A stretch of 64,000 nt of DNA from Muraenolepis orangiensis (taxonomy: Eukaryota > Chordata > Actinopteri > Gadiformes > Muraenolepididae), in NCBI GenBank assembly GCA_027704905.1, contig CM051018.1, forward strand, positions 17,054,528-17,118,527, read 5' to 3'. A program made the translations under genes and the position numbers. The notes beneath the pieces are model-generated. The model worked only from the letters and a program-made list of their open reading frames with translations. It was not told the origin of the DNA and made no database searches. Numbering within the stretch: the first letter of the stretch is position 1; each line of letters opens with the position of its first letter. Below, piece after piece: positions 1-15,440 of the stretch.

Positions 1-435
1 CGGTCTCTCTTATTACCATAAGGTTACCTCACGTCGACACGTGACGAGTGGAGCAGCGTGGCGTGTGCGCACCATTCACACTATTTGTTCACAGCCCACA
101 ATAGAAGGGATATGCTATCAGCGGGGATCTTTTTTAGTTCATCTATTTATTTATTTTATTATTATTTTTTGCTCTTTACAGTGCTCGTCGCCCTGCCTTT
201 TCCCTTCTTTTTTGTTTGCATGCATGCAGCTGGGATTTACTCAAAAGCAGTTGGATGTTTGTTTCTCCTTTACAGTACCACCGTCATCAGTTCAGTGAAG
301 GACTGTTGGAAACAACACAACATTAATTCAATGGTCTTCTTTGACCTTGTGTTATAGATTGCACTCCATTAGGTGCTGTAAGATATAATAATATGTGGAA
401 ATGAGCCAAAAAGGCAATTCAAAGCAAGGCATGTT

Positions 436-442
<7 letters not shown>
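1..442. other. left edge, no gene seen
   Basis: AT-rich unique sequence, probably within a vwc2 intron. I see no exon or repeat here. Confidence 0.5.

Positions 443-504
<62 letters not shown>
443..504. repeat. (TA)n microsatellite
   Basis: About 31 TA units directly abut the hAT terminus at 505, so the hAT target duplication cannot be resolved. Confidence 0.95.
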
Positions 505-507
<3 letters not shown>

Positions 508-1380
508 TGGTGAAGCGTCAGGGCCTTCAAGGTATTCCGAGAAGACCCTAGAACTCTCAGATGAAACAAAAAATCTAATTAATTGTATTAATAAAATGTA
601 ATACAATTAATTAAATTTAAATCAAATAAATAAATGACAATGGTATCTGTGTTGTTATCGTTGATTTGTTTGTCTTTCTCGGTCTATGCACTACGCATAT
701 GAGTGGTTTTGTGTTGGAAAAACAATGCAACCAATCAGATATTTTTCTGGGTTGCTGGGAAGAATATCCTTCAACCAAAGTATTCCTGATTGCTTTGGCG
801 CTTAGACTGAATGAGAGCGTACGTTTGGATTGACAATTTGATCAACCAATCATATAGTGATTTGTAGCCAATGGGCGTATTCTTTCAGATTTCCCCACAG
901 CTCAATAGGGAGCTAGAAGGTATACTTGCTGGAGCGAGAGTGGATCTAGCGTAGTGCTGCGATTTTTCTACGTAGGTTTTTTAAGTCAAAATGGCAACAG
1001 GCGAAGATGATATCGTTGCGGATTTATTGTCGGAACCATTTTCAAGATGACCATTCAATGTAAAGATGGACATTATTAAAAAAGGCCGTCCAACGCCAGA
1101 CAATCTTGAGCTAAATCAAGTTGTTAAAGCAGGCTATGTTCGCCATTTTCAGGCTAGCAACTGGGAAAGATACCCGTGGCTAACGGGCTCTACTAGCCAC
1201 AAGAGGCTCTACTGATGGGAGTGCTTTGCTATTTGGGACCGACCAGAGGGCAGGGAATTGGAAAGGCAACTTATTTTGGATCTGAAAAGCGATCAGCTTT
1301 ATGACCGGGTGGTCGAACAATTCATCCAGAAGGACAGGAGAATGGATTTGGTCTTTAAGTTAAACATCATTGGTGAGTGA
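505..1380 (+). mobile_element. internally deleted hAT transposon (ZMYM1-like transposase remnant)
   Basis: A hAT-like terminus (CAGTGGTGAAGCGTCAGGGCC) starts at 505 beside a (TA)n run. From ATG 991, a frame with two TGA stops (1048 and 1213) reads MATGEDDIVADLLSEPFSR, MDIIKKGRPTP and VRHFQASNWERYPWL, the N terminus of fish ZMYM1-like hAT transposases. It then jumps to LKSDQLYDRVVEQFIQKDRR and MDLVFK, their C terminus. The catalytic middle of several hundred residues is missing, so the copy is non-autonomous. I did not find a matching 3' terminus. Stop codons and deletion mark it as dead. Confidence 0.75.
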
Positions 1381-1551
1381 GACTCATTTGTCTTTTCTGG
1401 TTTTGTCTCAGTGTTGCATCTCGTTGAGCTGGTTGTTGCATTTTGTTTCCACACACTTGTTGAATGATTAGTTAATGTCTATCTTGGGTTTGTTAAGCAT
1501 TGTTGTTCATTTGAATTGAGAGTTTTGACTTGATCTTTCTTTGCATCGCTT

Positions 1552-1891
1552 AACGTGAAAAGACTTAACTAAGAGTTACAAAACTGCGATCAATAATCAC
1601 CAAATTTCTCTGGCATATGTCTTGTCATTAGCACTCACCTGTCTATCTCAACTTAAATCCTCCCATTATGGACGTTATGTGACATTGAGTGTTTTCCTCT
1701 CTATTGAGCCAGTAAGGAAAAGTCTAAACGCAGCTTTATGAGAGGAAAACACTTAATGTAACATAACTTCCATATTTAGGTTTTGATATTTTGACAGGTG
1801 AAAGTGCTAATGACAAGACATATGCCAGAGACATTTGTTGATTGTTAATCGCTGTTTTGGAACATTAAGTTACGTTAAGCCTTTTCACGTT
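1552..1891. repeat. long foldback (inverted) repeat
   Basis: The left arm (about 1552-1703) and right arm (about 1738-1891) are imperfect reverse complements of about 150 bp. They share segments such as TCTCTGGCATATGTCTTGTC and AGTGTTTTCCTCTC. The loop is about 35 bp. The structure suggests a foldback element or MITE inserted just downstream of the hAT remnant. Confidence 0.7.
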
Positions 1892-2124
1892 GTGTGTTAG
1901 ACCGTCCCTTTAATCGATAGCCTGTGTGTGGTGGTCTGTGTTGGTCTGTTACTTCACTACATGGACACTGCTTTGACAACTATGGTCAAATTGGAAATTG
2001 GCTGCGACAATCTTATCTGCCTAAATGAGATAAGGCATAAAGTGACTGCCTCCGTGACGTCCGTCTGACTAGAAAAACAGAATTTTCGAATGGGGGTGGT
2101 GGTGGTGGTGGTGGTCTACAGCAG

Positions 2125-2175
2125 GGGTTCCCAAAGTGGGGGTCGCGGGACCCCGAGGGGGGGGGGGGGGGTCGC
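2125..2175. repeat. possible hAT-type terminus
   Basis: CAGGGGTTCCCAAAGTGGGG followed by a ggtcgcgggacccc-type repeat resembles the common end of fish hAT non-autonomous elements. The other end was not found. Confidence 0.3.
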
Positions 2176-2859
2176 GAGATGATTTCAGAATCCTCTTGAT
2201 GTGACCCATGAGGTTTTTATTTTAATTTTTATTATAATTTGGATAATTGTTATTATTATTATTACTATTATTATTATTGTCAATAATAACGTGTGCATAG
2301 ATATTTGTATTATGTAAGTCTGTTAAGTCTGTCTGTTTTTAATATGTCCAGGTGCATGACGTCAAACGTAAACAGAAAGCACGGCTGACCGTGACAAGGT
2401 GGTGTTTGTCTCGTGATTAGACAGTTTATGTGATTTACGTACATTACGTCATTAAGGCCTATATTGTGATGTGAAGAACAGAATACAACTGTCATTCCCA
2501 CTAGCCGCTCAGGCTATGCATCATGTAGATCTGTGGTCAGACCATCTCTTGAGCATTTAAGAGCAGCTTTCACAGCACAATTTGCCAACTATATCTCAAA
2601 CATACACCTATTAGAATTCGGGCAAGCATTAATCAGTGCTTACGCCCAGAAAAAAAATGAAAATTCCAGATCTTATCTTAAATCTTAGACCTATTTATCC
2701 TAGACAAAACTGAGCTCAATTAAGATCAGTATGATATTATTTTGAGCATTTTCTTAAATTCAGCTTCTAAGAAATAGACTTCTTCTTGTCTCACCCAAAT
2801 CCCAAGTCATTATTTATTTCACTGCACTGATCTTTATTTTGTCTGAAAGGACTTTAGGA

Positions 2860-3062
2860 CTTGGCTTGGGAGCCGCAAGGTCGCCGGTTCAAGACCCGGA
2901 AACACCAGGTTACTGCCTAAGTGCCCTTGAGCAAGGCACCCCCTACACTGCTCCCCGGGGCGCTGTACTAATGGCTGCCCACTGCTCCTAACACTAGGAT
3001 GGGTCAAATGCAGACAACTAATTCCCCTCAGGATAAAATAAGAAGTTAAAAAAATAAATAAA
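2860..3062 (+). mobile_element. SINE copy A (5'-truncated)
   Basis: A tRNA-like B-box region (ggtcgccggttcaagacccg) is followed by the body CCCTTGAGCAAGGCACC...CTGCTCCCCGGGGCGCTG and a tail gggtcaaatgcagac with an A-rich end. The same body recurs at 30585 and, reversed, at 45810-46026. The 5' tRNA half (A box) is missing here. Confidence 0.7.
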
Positions 3063-6400
<3,338 letters not shown>

Positions 6401-7790
6401 GGGGTGGGTTTCCCGATAACGTTGTCTCTTAGCGTGTTACGAAGACTTGAAAGGTATACCTTACTAAAGTTGTTTACTGTTCTACGTGTGTTCCCCGAAC
6501 TATCCCTTAGGCGGCTGCTTAAGGTATACCTTCTTACGTCCGACGTTGCGCTGAAATCGATGACTCGAGAATCGACTTTTCACTCCAGGTAGCGACTGTT
6601 TCACCGCGTTATGAGAGTTTTATCAATAAAACACTGCAGGAATACTAAAGAACATTGCATTTATCATGACTGAGAACATATTCATAGAATTTAAAACTTA
6701 CAAACTCAATTATCAAACCGTAAATCTAATGATTGCCTACAGGTGGCACGAGCCCGCCACCTCAGATTGTGATATCAAGCCTCTTCCCGCTACACCACCT
6801 CAGCAAATTACGCCACCTACCAGTACACCTTATTTGGCAAGAAAAGGTTGATTTAAATATTTTTTATATCATTGTCATGGTGCCTTAAATAACTTTGCAA
6901 TTAGGGTTGATTAACCAGCAGCCCCATCACATAACTGGTGTAGTTCACAATTCTCTCTGATTGGCTGACAATTTCAATAAAAGCGCACCAACAAGAAATG
7001 AACATTAGATATGTAACATTAGATATGTCAGGCAGTGGTGTTGCGCAATATTTCGGTGCTCCCCCGCAGGTCATGAAGTCCAACGGGGGGGGGGGGGGGG
7101 GGTCGCGATCGTGAAGTCCGACGGTAGGGTGGTGGTCCGGGCCGGCAGGTATGCCAGATGGCCAGTCAAACCGTGGTGCCTAGCAACTTAACAGGTAGGG
7201 GGGGGGGGGGCTCCTAAACTCCGGGGCTCCCCCGCACCGCGGGGTCTGCGGGGGCCTCCGCTACGCCACTGATGTCAGGGCAAAAACATCGCAAAAAGCG
7301 GTCCGCCAGCGTCACCAATGTGGAGATGGAGGTCATGCTGGATGAGGTGGCGCTGAATCGTGAAGACTGTTTTCGAGCACTGTTTTCGAGTTTTAGGAGT
7401 TTAAGAGGCGATTTCATGTTCAATAAAGTGCAAAATGTATCCACCGTAATGTACAATTTCGGCATGAAAACATTCCCATTAATGTGGTATTTTTGTTGTA
7501 TATTATTACCGTTATGAACTACATATTGATTCACAGATTGAAATAAAACTAGGCCAACAGCTGATTTCAGAGGCTTGCGGGTCGGAACAGTGGTGGCCAC
7601 TAGCGGAGAGAGCTGACAACATCGCTAAGGTGGAGTTAAGAGAGCTCCAGACCTGCCCTACGAAAGTGTTACTTACGGAAGGTATACTTAGCTAAGAACG
7701 TTTCGGGAAACACGGCGAGAAGTTAAGGTGGAACTTAAGGTGGAACTTACGAACGACGTAGCGTTAAGAAGGCTTCGGGAAACGCACCCC
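6401..7790 (+). mobile_element. Harbinger-like DNA transposon with Myb/SANT-like ORF fragment
   Basis: The terminal inverted repeats are GGGGTGGGTTTCCCGATAAC at the left and, reversed, GGGGTGCGTTTCCCGAAGCC at the right. Subterminal aaggtatacctt-type repeats occur on both sides. From 7272 an ORF reads MSGQKHRKKRSASVTNVEME then VMLDEVALNRED. This resembles the N terminus of the Myb/SANT-like DNA-binding protein that accompanies Harbinger transposase. It breaks down after about 45 residues and no DDE transposase is present. The ORF start overlaps the target duplication of the inserted MITE. Superfamily assignment rests on TIRs and this ORF; a clear 3-bp target duplication was not seen. Confidence 0.6.
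7033..7271. mobile_element. hAT-type MITE with perfect 8-bp target duplication, nested in the Harbinger element
   Basis: The element is 239 bp. Its left end is CAGTGGTGTTGCGCAATATT. Its right end, reversed, is CAGTGGCGTAGCGGAGGCCC. It is flanked by ATGTCAGG at 7025-7032 and 7272-7279, the 8-bp duplication expected of hAT insertion. The interior is G-run-rich with no coding capacity. The ends share CAGTGGYG with the hAT remnant at 505. Confidence 0.85.
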
Positions 7791-8506
7791 AGCTTATTTG
7801 ACATCATATTTTCTCAGATAACATTCAATGACATTCTACCATGCTTCGGTCACCGGGATTTAAACACGTCTTCGTCTTCAAAGTCTTTGGAAGCACACCT
7901 TTTGTTAGAAGGGACTTTGTTGTTGTGTGGTATTTCACAGAATGCCTGGGTCAAACCCTTACCATTTGAAAAGTGACACGGCCCATCATCATTAGACTTG
8001 GTGCAAACACTCTGTACATGTAACCTGCCCTGCCCATGAACGCCATGCGTTTGAATCGCAAGAAAAGACAGAGCTCTGCATAATTATGGGATGTTTGTGG
8101 GCCCTTGCGGGTCACAGTTATGTCTCAAAATGCCACAGCATTCCATTAGGCATGGACAATATGAAGGATGTGTCGATTAGACATTTTAGCACCCTTCGGC
8201 ATGCTTTTGCCTTGGCTTTTAGCCGAAAGGTTAATCGGATATGCACTGTAACATTAATTGAATAATAAACATTCGCCCCCACACCATAAATGGAAGTGAC
8301 GTTTCGCGGGCATTTCCAACAGCGGACTGGATATACAGTAGGGTGACATATGTAGAAGTGGCTTCCACACAGAGCTGGGACTTGAGAGCAGAACACAAGG
8401 CAGAAAGATATAAGTAGTTATCATCTACCTTGGGTGGCTTGTGAGAGGTTGTGAAATCGTAGAAGATGAGCCGCAACTCTTCGATCAGTTCAAACATAAG
8501 TGTTGT

Positions 8507-8668
8507 AGCGATGGTGTAGTAGCTACGATGTTCATCCTCCAGCTTAACGGTACTGGGTTCAATCCCCAGACTCAACTTACCTAAAGTAACAACTTTGAGC
8601 TAGATACCTGACCTTATACCTGCTCCTCAATGTATTTTGAAGTCACTGTAATTACTTTGGAAAGACAT
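8507..8668 (+). mobile_element. tRNA-derived SINE (second family)
   Basis: The head reads tagcgatggtgtagtagcta, with a B-box-like ggtactgggttcaatcccca. The body is acctaaagtaacaactttgagctagatacctgaccttatacc and the tail is tgtattttgaagtcactgta. The order matches tRNA-derived fish SINEs. The copy is diverged. Confidence 0.55.
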
Positions 8669-11522
8669 CATCAAGATACATGACAATGTAGTATAGTAAA
8701 GCATGAGGTAGCAGGTGTTCGCGGTGTGTTGGACATACGGAAGAAAACCTGGTGAAGGAAATTGGCAGGAAACCAATTGATTACGGAGAGTAACTGCTTT
8801 GGCTGTTACTGAGGAGAAGCAGGTGAAGTGTTCACGTTGGAACAGCAACATGCCAGCAATTTCCGGCCAGAAAGTAATTTATAGTTAGCTTCCAGCGTGG
8901 CCGTAGCCAACACGTCTATGCTGATTAGGGAAACTACCCACAACCCCTCCATGCCATGTGCTCAATATCCTAGCAGGGATATTAGCATGCACCACTTCAT
9001 TTCAATAAGTCCACATTCATCTGGTCCACCATCTGAGAAAGAAATTATTCATAATGGTGGCGGAATTTTTTCCCCCCCTACTCCCAGTGGCTGGTGTCCA
9101 CTTACCAGTTTCACAGAGCGAGTTTCTCCCCCATGCATTTATCATGGCTATATATACTAAAGAAGTCCATTAGAAGAAGCGATTTCCGCTATTCTCCCCT
9201 CACCATGACTAAGTGTCGGGCGAAGTGATGGGTGGCAGCTCTCTGGGCTGTTAGCGATGATCAGAATATGACCCTCGTCTCTTATGCAGTGCGGTCGGCT
9301 AATCCTGTGCTCCGATGGCCACAGGTGCCATAGAGAGCTGTGTGTGTGTGTGGTGTGTGTGTGTGTGTCTCTCTAGGGTATGCCAAGCAGCCCCACACGC
9401 TGTAGGGGGCTGTCCGTGTCTGTCCGTGTCCAACTGCTTCCATTGGCTCCATGGGTGGTCTCCTCATCTGGTGGTGGTGGCGGTGGTGGGGGCTTCCTTC
9501 CGGTCTAATGTGCTCACTAAATGGGGTGCAGGGAGCAGGGGGGTGTCATGTATGGTGTGGTTAAAGGATAAGCGGCCTAATAGGCCCGAGGGGCGACGAG
9601 CGGTGGTGAATCTGTGCATTAATTAACAGAAAAACAACAGCTTGGGCAGGCTTTAACTTAATCCCCTTGCTCGGCCACGGATATTTCCCCCGACTTATTT
9701 GGTTAGGACACATGATTGCTTGGCGTCTTTCCTCGACATGTGCGACCGTTGATTCAGACCGTGTGCCTTTTAATGCCGGCTAATGATGAAGAACCACAGC
9801 CGCCCGCCGGTGGCAGTCGGGGCTACGGCAGGACTTGCTATTCAGGGGCGGGGGATGGGCGCGCGCACGCGCTCATCAGAAGGCATGTGAACGTGTGTGC
9901 GGTGTTGACATTTTGACAAATCGTTCCCATTGATTGATGCGGCGTGGACGTCAGTGCTTTCTGCCGGTGCGCCTTGTCACGCCGCCGCTGCAGCTGCGGC
10001 GAGAGTGTCTGCACATTTATCAGCATCTTAATTATTATAGCATGCTGTGGCACAAGACCTTGTTAGCACCGAGGAAGCCTGGCCATTGTTATGCTACACG
10101 GGACCGGGGGGGGGGAGCCGATCTGCAGTGCAGCAGTGTATAATATGAACTGAAGAGAAGTTGAAGACAATGCCGCGATTAATAGGGGATCCCGTATTTG
10201 GAAGGCCGCTTTCGGGAGCGGAACAATTGTTCTCCGTAAAAAAAACAACAAGTCTCCCGGACATTCCAGAGGGGAGCTACTGTCCCCGTGATGTATATCA
10301 TGTTAAGATATTTTCAGTGAACACAGGTGTGGTAATGGGCACAAACAAAAGCCACACGCATCTGTGTAAGGCTTAATTTGCCAGGACGGTTTCATTTCTC
10401 AAGGATGGTTTATGCTGCATGAACTCAGGGGATGAGACCAAGTTCAATACTTGCTCATTTAAATATTGAAACTTCCATTAGAAATGTTTAATTTCCTGCA
10501 TATCCTCCAGAATGAAACATGTATTACCCCTTCGGGTGCAGTTTTGGAACTAATATATAGTTCTCTGTAGAAATTGTCAGCGTGTAACTTTAAGCACTAT
10601 ATAGTCCTATTATAACCGGGTAAAGTACGGTAACAAATGCTTTTTAAATATTCAGTTTCATGTCCAGATGAAATAAACACCGTCAGGGATATGTGCTTTG
10701 GAAATTCTCAGGAGACCAAAAACAATAACAAAAACCTCTTCTCTCCCCCCCCCCCAACAAACATATTGTTGGAGAACAACGGAATATGAAAAAGAGACAA
10801 TTTTAAGGCCCTTAAATCAAATGTGCCAAGGGCAGAAGACGTGGGATAAACACACAGAGACAGACGATGAGCACACCATCAGGCCCATAACAAGTCCACC
10901 CCTTCAATCACGGAAACATCCCCCGGTACACCTCTTTCCTGTGTTGAACGAGCGCTGAACGGAAACCATGATGCTCGGCTACTACTACTACGACTCAATC
11001 CAGAGCCAGACGACCATGGGTCCTGAATATGGTAATCGGTGAAGAGAAGAGTGGAGAGGGGGAGATGCTGGTATGAAAACAAAAAATGATTTCCACATGC
11101 TTAAAAGAGTGGCTCCTGATCACACAGAGAGAGAAATAATGAAACAAAGAGACAAACAACCAGTGTTGTTTCTGAAACAATGTGCACAATTGAAAATCCT
11201 TTTTGCCCGGAGCTCTTTGAGCTTTGCTAAGTTCCCGCGAAACACACGCCATACAAACCGGCTCCTTCTAGTTTTTTGTTGATGAACAGTGCCCAATTGT
11301 TGAACAGTGGGTTCTCCGGAGAACGTCAACGGGCGTTTCTCAGCTGGTTGTGCGTCACTAAACTGATCGACACCGTGGGTCGAAGGGGACGTTAACAGCC
11401 ATTAACAGTGGGTTGATGGCTCTGCTACCACCCAGTCGGGTTCAGGCGCTGGGTCAAGCGGGTGGGCGAGACGGTGATGCTGGGCTTGCTGGTTCAACAC
11501 GGTTCAACATGTCATCATGATG
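8669..11522. other. presumed vwc2 intron, no confirmed exon
   Basis: Mostly unique sequence with scattered short ORFs. One exon-like stretch ends at 11032 (see findings). No VWC-type cysteine pattern is present. Confidence 0.45.
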
Positions 11523-11702
11523 CTCACATGGCTCACATGGCTCACATGGCTCACATGGCTCACATGGCTCACATGGCTCACATGGCTCACCATGGCTCAC
11601 ATGGCTCACATGGCTCACATGGCTCACATGGCTCACATGGCTCACATGGCTCACATGGCTCACATGGCTCACATGGCTCACATGGCTCACATGGCTCACA
11701 TG
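11523..11702. repeat. 9-bp minisatellite (CTCACATGG)n
   Basis: About 20 near-perfect units, with one single-base phase break near 11589 (ctcaccatgg). It is open in several frames but has no gene context. Confidence 0.95.
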
Positions 11703-11891
11703 CACATTGAGATAAATCGCCTACAGTAGGTGGAATTGATTGAAACAATCCCTGTCGGTCGTTAAACAGCTTTAAGATCATCTTATGGCGGTTAAACATC
11801 TCGTGATTTTGTGAAACTGGTTTGACTTATGTTATCCGTTAATGTCAATTCATCGTGACAAATTATGTTGTAGGTTAATTCAACTATAATG

Positions 11892-11893
<2 letters not shown>

Positions 11894-11932
<39 letters not shown>
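11894..11932. repeat. (TG)n microsatellite
   Basis: About 16 perfect TG units ending in atgtgt, in the presumed vwc2 intron. Confidence 0.9.
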
Positions 11933-12392
11933 CCATTATCCATAACACTAAAGGAAACCATAAAGGCTGTTTAAGTCTGATGGAGTGATGAATTAAATAA
12001 ATTATTCAATGGAATTCCAAAACAAACCCGAAAGGTTTGCCGGTGACCCTATAGAGTTTATGCATGACGTTGTATCAACCGTGTCACTTTAACAAAGGGA
12101 CACGGTATCAGTCGTTGGTAATTGGGTGCAAAACACAGCAGATGACAAGGCTCTAGAAGAGAGTGCGATCGTTGCACATTGCAGCACTCCTCTTGACGAT
12201 AGCAATGCATCCCGGCTCAGAAGCACACAGTGAATCACGGGCCGGTTTCTCCACGAGGGCACCGACTAAACGGATCGCGATCGTTAGCCGGTGCCAGGAT
12301 CCATTTGGTGTGTGTTTGTTAACAACACACAACCCACGGTTACCCTGGGCTGTTTCCTTCGTCTCCCTGGCCTCTAACAAATACATAAATAA

Positions 12393-12584
<192 letters not shown>

Positions 12585-13073
12585 AGGTGACTGGCCGGGC
12601 CTGGCCTGGCCTGGCCTGGCCTAGCCTGGCCTGGCCTTGGTGATGGACCAATAGGAGAGCGAGGATCAGATGAACATGTGTGTTTGTATGGAACTTTGGG
12701 ACCCCTCGACGTATGCCAGACGTCAGGGTGAACCCACCCCTTACACATGCATGCACCCACACACACACAGACCCACGCAAACACACACACGCACCCACGC
12801 ACATGTACACACGGACAAACGTGCGTGCACACACCCACGCAAACACACACACACACACACACACTCCAGCCTATGACCATCTTGGCATTTACAACCACCA
12901 CCACTGTAAGACTTTTATGGCAGGATTTATAATCTACATACAGAATATCTATTTATCTATGTATGGCATTATTTATGAATATATCTTTCATCTCTGAGCT
13001 AGGGTCAGGATATTTATAACACTGAGCTAGTGTCAGGATATTTTTTTATAGGTACTGTATTTTAATAAATAAA
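12585..13073 (+). other. vwc2: vwc2 3' UTR with tandem poly(A) signals
   Basis: Non-coding sequence follows the vwc2 stop codon. It includes a (TGGCC)n stretch just after the stop, a (CA)n-rich tract, and a directly repeated segment of about 25 bp (CTGAGCTAG-G/T-GTCAGGATATTT, near 12996 and 13022). Two overlapping AATAAA hexamers at 13064-13073 are the likely 3' end. A further AATAAA at about 13446 could serve a longer form. The assignment is inferred from position and hexamers only. Confidence 0.55.
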
Positions 13074-14910
13074 GTATGGAGCTCGTTGGTCAGCGGAACA
13101 GAATGTTTTAGAAAACACCTTTGGTTGTCTTCAGGGGTTCGAAGGTCTCTGTCACTAAATGTGGTGTCAACACTCCGGTCGGAAAGCTTGTTCGGTCCGT
13201 CTCAAACTTTTATCCGTGGAATATTTGTAGTGTGTAGGGCATCGATCACAAACCACGCGGAATGAATTCCGAACCTGTAGAGTAAGAGGAAAACAAAGAA
13301 GAAAAGCCGGAGGTGCTCATCTGTTTTTCCACTTTCACTTTTATCTTTGGATGTATACCGAGTTACAGTTTTATTAAGTAAGTGTTTTTCTTTTGTGTTT
13401 TTTTTTGTATTTGCAATACCCTTAGTACCCGTGTTTTTTGTTCCAAATAAACCTGTGCTCTGTTGACGGTGCCTCGGCGTTGATATATATATATAAGGTT
13501 CAAAAGCGTGTTGTTATCCCCGTTGTCACGCGTCACAACCGTACGACGACACCCAGTGTGACGTGAAGAACGTGAGGTGACAGCGACAGCTGCATGTTGT
13601 GTGTGTCGCATGCGGTGTCCTTGTCATGTTGTGCCCATGTTGCACGGTGAAGCCGCCGGTTACACCATAGATGTCGGGGTTAGTTGACTGCAACACATAT
13701 GGCGTGACGTGGTGGCGTCTTCAAGCATTGCTGATGGGCAGGTTTTTACAAAAAGGGGTTCAATATTTTTCACAGGGCTCATGTTGATGTTGCCTTGAGA
13801 TGTTATTAATTTATTCATCATTGAATCACTGCTGTGATTGGCTGCTTCAAATTGAAATAGAAGATGATTAGTTATACTTGAGTAAGAGAAAGAGCCCAAC
13901 TTTTAATAGAACAATTATTGGATGGCTCGGGTAATTATTATTTCAGCTGGGGTTGTTCTCTTGGCTTCTGAAGCATCGAAAGCAGAGGGAAGAATATCTG
14001 TATCTGCTTGTTCCAAACAATTTGCAGACTAAGCTTGTATGCCGTTCCCAGAAAAGCAATGTTTACACATTAAGCTTAATGTGAAACCTACTGCTGTATT
14101 CTGAATAATCAAGCGTCGTAGAATGGTGCAAATTGAGATGCGAGACAATAGCAATTAGACGGAAAGTGAGAATTGTTCACTTCCGTCGCTGGCAAGAGAC
14201 ACGGTGTGCGGTTTCTACTCCTTTTGACTGAATTAATAACGCTGAGACGAGTCAGTGCAATCACATTGATCCAGACCTCTCCTCTCCACGATGAATGCGA
14301 GTGCAAAGGTCAACTGACTCCCGAGATGTCAGCGCTGCCTTAATATAAACTTCAGCTCCTCAGCCTTTTCAGAGTACTGAGTACAGCCGGGGCCGGGCGT
14401 CTTCATCTTGCATCGAAGGAGGCAGAATATAGAAATGTAGTGGAGGCATCGGGCAGGTGGTACAACAAGCTGGGAGATCAAAACAACAATAAATAATTCA
14501 AAAGCCTGGGAAGAAAAAAAACAAATGCATAGACGGATGCTTAATTCAATATTGCAGTTCCAAGTCCCCGGTATGAGTGCGACTCTGCGCGCCGTTTGCC
14601 TGTACACCTTCGGGCGCAACAGCGAGAAAAATGAAATTCATATAACCGTGGACCGTTTCAAGATTCACTCTTGTGTGTTTTTCTTTTTTTTTTTGTCTTT
14701 TGCTTTACTTTCAATTTCGCTTTGTTTCCAGTCCTGCTTCAATGTCTCTGTCTGTGCTTCCCGTGTCGTCCTGTGTCAACATTTCCCTCTTTTGCTCCTT
14801 CGAGTGCGACAGAGGAGGCTGCTCTCTGACAACTGTGGCTGAGCCTCCACAAGGCTCTGTGGCTTCTTTTTTCCTTGCGACGAGCTGCCGGCCGCACTGC
14901 AGAAAGGCTT

Positions 14911-14971
14911 TGATCAGGGGGGGGTGGGGGGATGGGGGGATGGGGGATGGGGGAAGGGGGGGGGGGGGGGT
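14911..14971. repeat. G-run cluster
   Basis: Repeated runs of 4-14 G separated by TG or AT form a potential quadruplex cluster. No coding evidence. Confidence 0.7.
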
Positions 14972-15084
14972 TGCCAGACAACAACCCTGCTGCAACCCCC
15001 AGCAGGCAGACGTGCCTGGAAGCCAGCTGGCAGGATCTAGGTAAATAAATGCACACATATTCTGCAGGGAAGCAGCAGCCCACC

Positions 15085-15172
15085 TCACACACACACACAC
15101 ACACACACAGGCGTGTGCACACACACACAGGCACGCACACACACACACACACAGGCGCACACATGCACACGC
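15085..15172. repeat. interrupted (CA)n
   Basis: CA tracts are broken by GGCGTG and GGCACG units. Confidence 0.85.
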
Positions 15173-15394
15173 CTATTAACACCTCCTCCATTAAGGGGGG
15201 CAGCGGGGGGTGGGGGGGGGGGGGAGACTATAACGACTACTCAGACATGGTCTGGATTCCCTGGTGGTAGGCTGAAACATGTGAGGCTGCCGTGTTGCTG
15301 CATTCAAATGGCAAATGATACCAATTTACCTCGATTGTTTATTGTCTCCTTTATCACACATATGAAACAAAAAATACGAAGCAGTCAGTTATGA

Positions 15395-15395
<1 letters not shown>

Positions 15396-15434
<39 letters not shown>

Positions 15435-15440
15435 TATATA
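15396..15440. repeat. (TA)n microsatellite
   Basis: About 18 TA units, then agtatatata. Confidence 0.92.
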
